Of a stretch of 64,000 nucleotides of DNA, positions 61,446 through 64,000 are shown piece by piece. Location of the stretch: NCBI RefSeq assembly GCF_004362665.1, contig NZ_SNXR01000018.1, positions 62,001 to 126,000 on the forward strand, given 5' to 3'. This stretch comes from Flavobacterium dankookense. GTDB lineage: Bacteria > Bacteroidota > Bacteroidia > Flavobacteriales > Flavobacteriaceae. Numbering within the stretch: position 1 is the stretch's first letter; each line of letters starts with the position of its first letter. The position numbers and the translations under genes were made by a program. A model generated the notes under the pieces. The model was not told the DNA's origin. It ran no database searches and saw nothing but the letters and a program-made list of their open reading frames with translations.

Positions 61446-61634
61446 TTAGCGGATGAGGTGTTGTACTGTATTGATTTGGATGCCGAGGTAGTCACAGAGT
61501 TCTTGTAGTGTGACGAGTTGGTGTTTTTCTTTGTTGTTTAGTTGTTTAATTTGTTTGATGATTTGGCGACTTTGTCGTTCGCTTTTGCCCGTGATTATCT
61601 GGACATCTTTTGTGTAAACACATACCCTGTTCAT
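61446..61634 (-). CDS. small helix-turn-helix-type protein
   Basis: A 62-residue protein, with ATG at 61634. It is basic in its first half (TKDVQIITGKSERQSRQIIK) and ends with a helical segment (LQELCDYLGIQINTVQHLI), consistent with a small DNA-binding domain. It resembles short Bacteroidetes regulators that I recall only as unnamed hypothetical proteins. Immediately upstream is an 11-bp iteron array, which suggests it binds its own promoter. The assignment is tentative. Confidence 0.65.
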   Translation of the reverse strand: MNRVCVYTKDVQIITGKSERQSRQIIKQIKQLNNKEKHQLVTLQELCDYLGIQINTVQHLIR

Positions 61635-61680
61635 GTTGTTTTTTCTTAGTGGTTATTATTCTATTTTATTTTTGTTGCAA

Positions 61681-61746
61681 TCTTGTGGCAGTCTTGTGGC
61701 AACTGTACCGCACTTATACCGCACTTATACCGCACTCTAACCGCAC
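61681..61746. repeat. six in-phase 11-bp iterons
   Basis: Six consecutive 11-base units: TCTTGTGGCAG, TCTTGTGGCAA, CTGTACCGCAC, TTATACCGCAC, TTATACCGCAC and TCTAACCGCAC. The first two share a TGTGGCA core; the last four share ACCGCAC. The period is close to one helical turn, so the cores face the same side of DNA. They lie between the divergently transcribed small HTH gene (61446-61634) and the 249-residue gene (61947). Confidence 0.75.
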
Positions 61747-61946
61747 TCTACAACTTTTGTATTTTTTGTATAAACGAAAAAATAAGTTTTTTATTATATT
61801 AATGAATTGGAATTTTTTATTAATTATCGGCAAAAAGTGACATAAATGTGCAAAAAACTGCAAGAGTTGTCGTTTTCGGAATGGGCAAAATACTAGTTAT
61901 CAACTTCTTGCGTTATGAAGTTATATTAATTTTAAATTTTTTTAGT

Positions 61947-62696
61947 ATGCCTAGAGTAAATGGTATTGTCAATCTACAAGGTAGTTATGACAACATGACT
62001 TTCTTTAACCGAGAAGGTAAGAGTTTTTTTAGAAAAAAAGGTGGTGTTTCAAAACAGCGTATTGAAAACGATCCTAATTTTGTTCGTACTCGTGAGAACA
62101 TGAGTGAGTTTAGCACTAACATTTCTGCGGGTAAACTGTTGCGTTTGTCGCTTGGGAGTTTGGTCTTTAAGGCTAAAGACTCTCGATTGTCTAACCGACT
62201 GATGAAAACGATGTCTGCCATCAAGAATTTGGACACTAGTTCGGCGAGAGGTGAACGCGTTATTAGTTTGGGTATTGCTACTCCGGAAGGAAAAAGGCAA
62301 TTGACTGGTTTTGATTTTAACAGTAATGCGCCGTTGGATAGTGTGCTTTTTGCCAACTATACTTTGGATAATGCGACTGGAAAGGTTGAAATCCCTAATA
62401 TTATGCTGGCAGAACAGTTGCGTTTTCCTGAGGGTGCGAACTTTGCTAGTTTTCAATGTGGGGTTTTAAATCTTGATTTTGAGACTGGTTTGAGTGAGTT
62501 GGTTTTGTCAACGGTTACGAATTTACCGATTGATTTGACGACTAACACTATTGAGTTGGTTCCTGCGGCTATGCCTACTGGTACTGGTGTTAACATTTAT
62601 GTTCTTATGATTTCGTTTTATCAAGCGGTTAATGGGGTGCAGTATTCGTTGAAAAACGAGGAGTTTAATGTGCTTCATATTGTTGATGTTTCGTAA
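61947..62696 (+). CDS. orphan 249-residue protein of unknown function
   Basis: A 249-residue soluble protein with no signal peptide. The start at 61947 (MPRVNGIVNLQGSYDNMTFF) is preferred, because the 33 codons upstream look like a chance extension. It has a basic N-terminal block (SFFRKKGGVSKQRIENDPNF followed by a VRTRENMSEF stretch), a helical region and a beta-rich C-terminus. I recognise no known domain. It lies downstream of the iterons and a REP-like hairpin follows, in an accessory-looking region. It could be phage- or island-derived. Confidence 0.75.
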   Translation: MPRVNGIVNLQGSYDNMTFFNREGKSFFRKKGGVSKQRIENDPNFVRTRENMSEFSTNISAGKLLRLSLGSLVFKAKDSRLSNRLMKTMSAIKNLDTSSARGERVISLGIATPEGKRQLTGFDFNSNAPLDSVLFANYTLDNATGKVEIPNIMLAEQLRFPEGANFASFQCGVLNLDFETGLSELVLSTVTNLPIDLTTNTIELVPAAMPTGTGVNIYVLMISFYQAVNGVQYSLKNEEFNVLHIVDVS

Positions 62697-62723
62697 GAGG
62701 TTAATGTTCGTTTAATTTGAAGG

Positions 62724-62754
62724 CTCTTCTCATGATTGGGAAGAGTTTTTTTTT
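62724..62754 (+). terminator. terminator after the 249-residue gene
   Basis: CTCTTC-TCATGATTGG-GAAGAG followed by nine T. Confidence 0.75.
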
Positions 62755-62765
62755 GATTATTAGAG

Positions 62766-62790
62766 GGTTCCCGCCTGCGCGGGAATGACA
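62766..62790. repeat. REP-like palindrome
   Basis: TTCCCGC-CTGC-GCGGGAA with a trailing TGACA: a short GC-rich hairpin in AT-rich DNA, of a form widely scattered in intergenic regions of many bacteria. Only one copy is in the window. Confidence 0.7.
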
Positions 62791-63012
62791 TTTTTTTTTG
62801 CTTTTTTTTGAAAATACCGTAGAAACCTCCCGTTTTTGTATTATTCTATACTCTACATTTGGCGGATTACAAAACCAATATGCTTCTCTCCTATTGAAAA
62901 AGGCGGTTAGCGTATACAAAAAAATAGTTGATACCATTACGGAAACCCGTAAAGTAAAAAAGTTTTTTTGTTTTAGGTTTACAAAATATCCGTAGAACTA
63001 CGTAGTGATAGA
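62791..63012. other. gene-free stretch with an imperfect direct repeat
   Basis: AAAATACCGTAGAA at 62811-62824 recurs as AAAATATCCGTAGAA near 62983-62998, about 170 bases apart. The segment between is AT-rich with no supported gene (the 65-codon frame here has no start context). The repeats could mark an excised or degraded insertion. Confidence 0.4.
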
Positions 63013-63043
63013 TTGTTAAAATGATTTATTTTTGGTAGGTTTG
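63013..63043 (+). promoter_or_regulatory. promoter of the helicase gene
   Basis: TTG at 63013-63015, 20 bases, TAGGTTTG at 63036-63043 (TAnnTTTG), 28 bases before the ATG at 63071. Confidence 0.7.
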
Positions 63044-63070
63044 GAAAATATATTTTTACTATTGTAGCAA

Positions 63071-64000
63071 ATGATAATAGACAACGAAAACCAAAAACTT
63101 AAAGTCCACGAATGGATTACAAAATATAATGAAGAAGGAACACTAGATGTAGTTACTGGATATTTTACTATTGGAGCATTGGCTTATTTGTCTAAAAGTA
63201 CAAATGATAAAATTGAAAACTATCGTTTTGTATTGGGTGATATTGTAAATTTTGATAAAAAGGTAAAAGCACTAAATCTATTAAATGAGAGCATTGATAT
63301 TGACACTTCTTTTCAATTGAACAAATTAGCAAAAGAAGCAGTTAATTTTCTTAAATTAGATAAAGTGGTGGCTAAAACACTTGAACCAAATTTTTGTCAC
63401 GCAAAACTGTATTTAAAAACGGCTAAAAACGATGATAGAAACCATTATTTTATTTCTGGTAGTTCTAATTTAACCGAAGCTGGAATTGGTCAAAAAACAA
63501 CAAGTAATGTAGAGTTAAACATTGCCGAAACAGGTAATAACAATCAATACAAAGAGCTGTTGGATTGGTTCAATGATTTATGGGATAGACCGCAAGCACA
63601 TTCTAAAAAAACATTAATTGATGAAAACGGTAAACTCACGCAAAAAGATTTTAAACAATATCTAATAGATGAAATCTCAAAACTTTTTGAAATTTATACA
63701 CCAGAACAAATCTATTATAAAATCTTATTTGAATTATTCCATAAAGAACAAGACAATCCCGAAGTTGAAAAACAGTTAATTAAATTAGAGGACACCGTTG
63801 TTTATAATAAGCTTTACGATTTTCAAAAAGGCGGAGTAAATAGTCTTATCAGAATGTTGAATAAATATAATGGTGCTATACTCGCTGATGCAGTAGGATT
63901 GGGTAAAACTTGGAGTGCATTAGCAGTTATGAAGTCGTTTCAACACAAAGCAGATGTTCTATTACTTTGCCCTAAAAAGTTAGAACAAAACTGGAAACAA
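63071..64000 (+). CDS. PLD-nuclease/SNF2-type helicase, C-terminus beyond the right edge
   Basis: An open frame of 310 codons from an ATG at 63071 to the window end. The N-terminal ~180 residues carry a phospholipase D-like HKD half-motif (CHAKLYL, then FISGSSNLTEAGIG), then a linker (about 180-250), then the start of a helicase with ILADAVGLGKTWSAL (Walker A) and VLLLCPKKLEQNWKQ (motif Ia). Proteins with an N-terminal PLD nuclease and SNF2-like ATPase occur in phage-defence and restriction-type loci. Partner genes would lie beyond the edge. The defence role is inferred from architecture. Confidence 0.8.
   Translation, partial: MIIDNENQKLKVHEWITKYNEEGTLDVVTGYFTIGALAYLSKSTNDKIENYRFVLGDIVNFDKKVKALNLLNESIDIDTSFQLNKLAKEAVNFLKLDKVVAKTLEPNFCHAKLYLKTAKNDDRNHYFISGSSNLTEAGIGQKTTSNVELNIAETGNNNQYKELLDWFNDLWDRPQAHSKKTLIDENGKLTQKDFKQYLIDEISKLFEIYTPEQIYYKILFELFHKEQDNPEVEKQLIKLEDTVVYNKLYDFQKGGVNSLIRMLNKYNGAILADAVGLGKTWSALAVMKSFQHKADVLLLCPKKLEQNWKQ

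Noticed and set aside
60556..61456. Three similar TTG-start frames of 73-81 codons in the 218-bp repeats
   Set aside because: They are copies of one repeat, start with TTG and end in the next unit, with no domain. Repeat structure explains them better than genes.
61610..61840. 76-codon forward frame over the iterons
   Set aside because: It runs across the 11-bp repeat array, whose period is not a multiple of three, and overlaps the start of the reverse small gene. It has no protein-like composition.

Overview
The window looks like chromosome from a low-GC member of the Flavobacteriaceae, most likely Flavobacterium or a close relative. The signs are AT-rich DNA, promoters built on the Bacteroidetes TAnnTTTG box (with an upstream TTG in the best cases), a type IX secretion C-terminal sorting domain, an OMP beta-barrel/TonB-type receptor, a bacillithiol enzyme (BshC), a fused ResB-ResC cytochrome c assembly protein, DUF2911 and DUF1684 proteins, and a PIG-L/sodium-solute symporter pair. 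No rRNA or CRISPR array was seen. One tRNA (Arg, anticodon ACG) is present.

Layout. 1-23 kb is mostly housekeeping: purB with two overlapping envelope genes, a sirtuin, trmH, a DEAD-box helicase, rdgB, a hybrid histidine kinase, a serine palmitoyltransferase-like enzyme, a cysteine desulfurase, bshC, a T9SS cargo protein, ndk, a peroxidase, an ECF sigma/anti-sigma pair and ccsBA. 23-27.4 kb is accessory: a broken tyrosine recombinase followed by an integron-like array of four one-gene units, each ending in a ~135-bp attC-like imperfect palindrome. The cargo is a serine hydrolase, a CPBP protease, a small secreted protein and a 21-bp minisatellite ORF. 27.5-29.5 kb holds a DUF2975/HTH pair and a PAS kinase. 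29.7-41 kb holds a prolyl oligopeptidase, a tight five-gene operon (DUF2520, KdsC-like, UbiA-like, Maf, MscS-like), a duplicated small secreted gene, and a PIG-L/microprotein/symporter operon. 41-50.5 kb is mixed housekeeping, including SRPBCC/SDR/photolyase, TcdA, TatD and an MFS transporter. 50.5-56.1 kb is a BlaI/BlaR1-type locus followed by a secreted protein that shares a domain with the BlaR1 ectodomain, then an outer-membrane receptor. 56.2-60.2 kb holds a microprotein, the tRNA, an AAA+/VWA pair and a fasciclin protein.

60.2-64 kb is a second accessory region: four tandem 218-bp units in an A-B-A-B arrangement, a small predicted DNA-binding protein with six in-phase 11-bp iterons upstream, an orphan 249-aa protein, a REP-like hairpin, and the first 310 codons of a PLD-nuclease/SNF2-type helicase that runs off the right edge.

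The best candidate for an unusual system is the 23-27.4 kb cassette array. The start of each unit is complementary to the beginning of the palindrome that ends the same unit (perfect for units 1 and 2, decayed for 3 and 4), as expected for integron gene cassettes. The recombinase next to it is truncated and frameshifted, so the array looks stranded. All names come from reading the sequence; no database search was possible.
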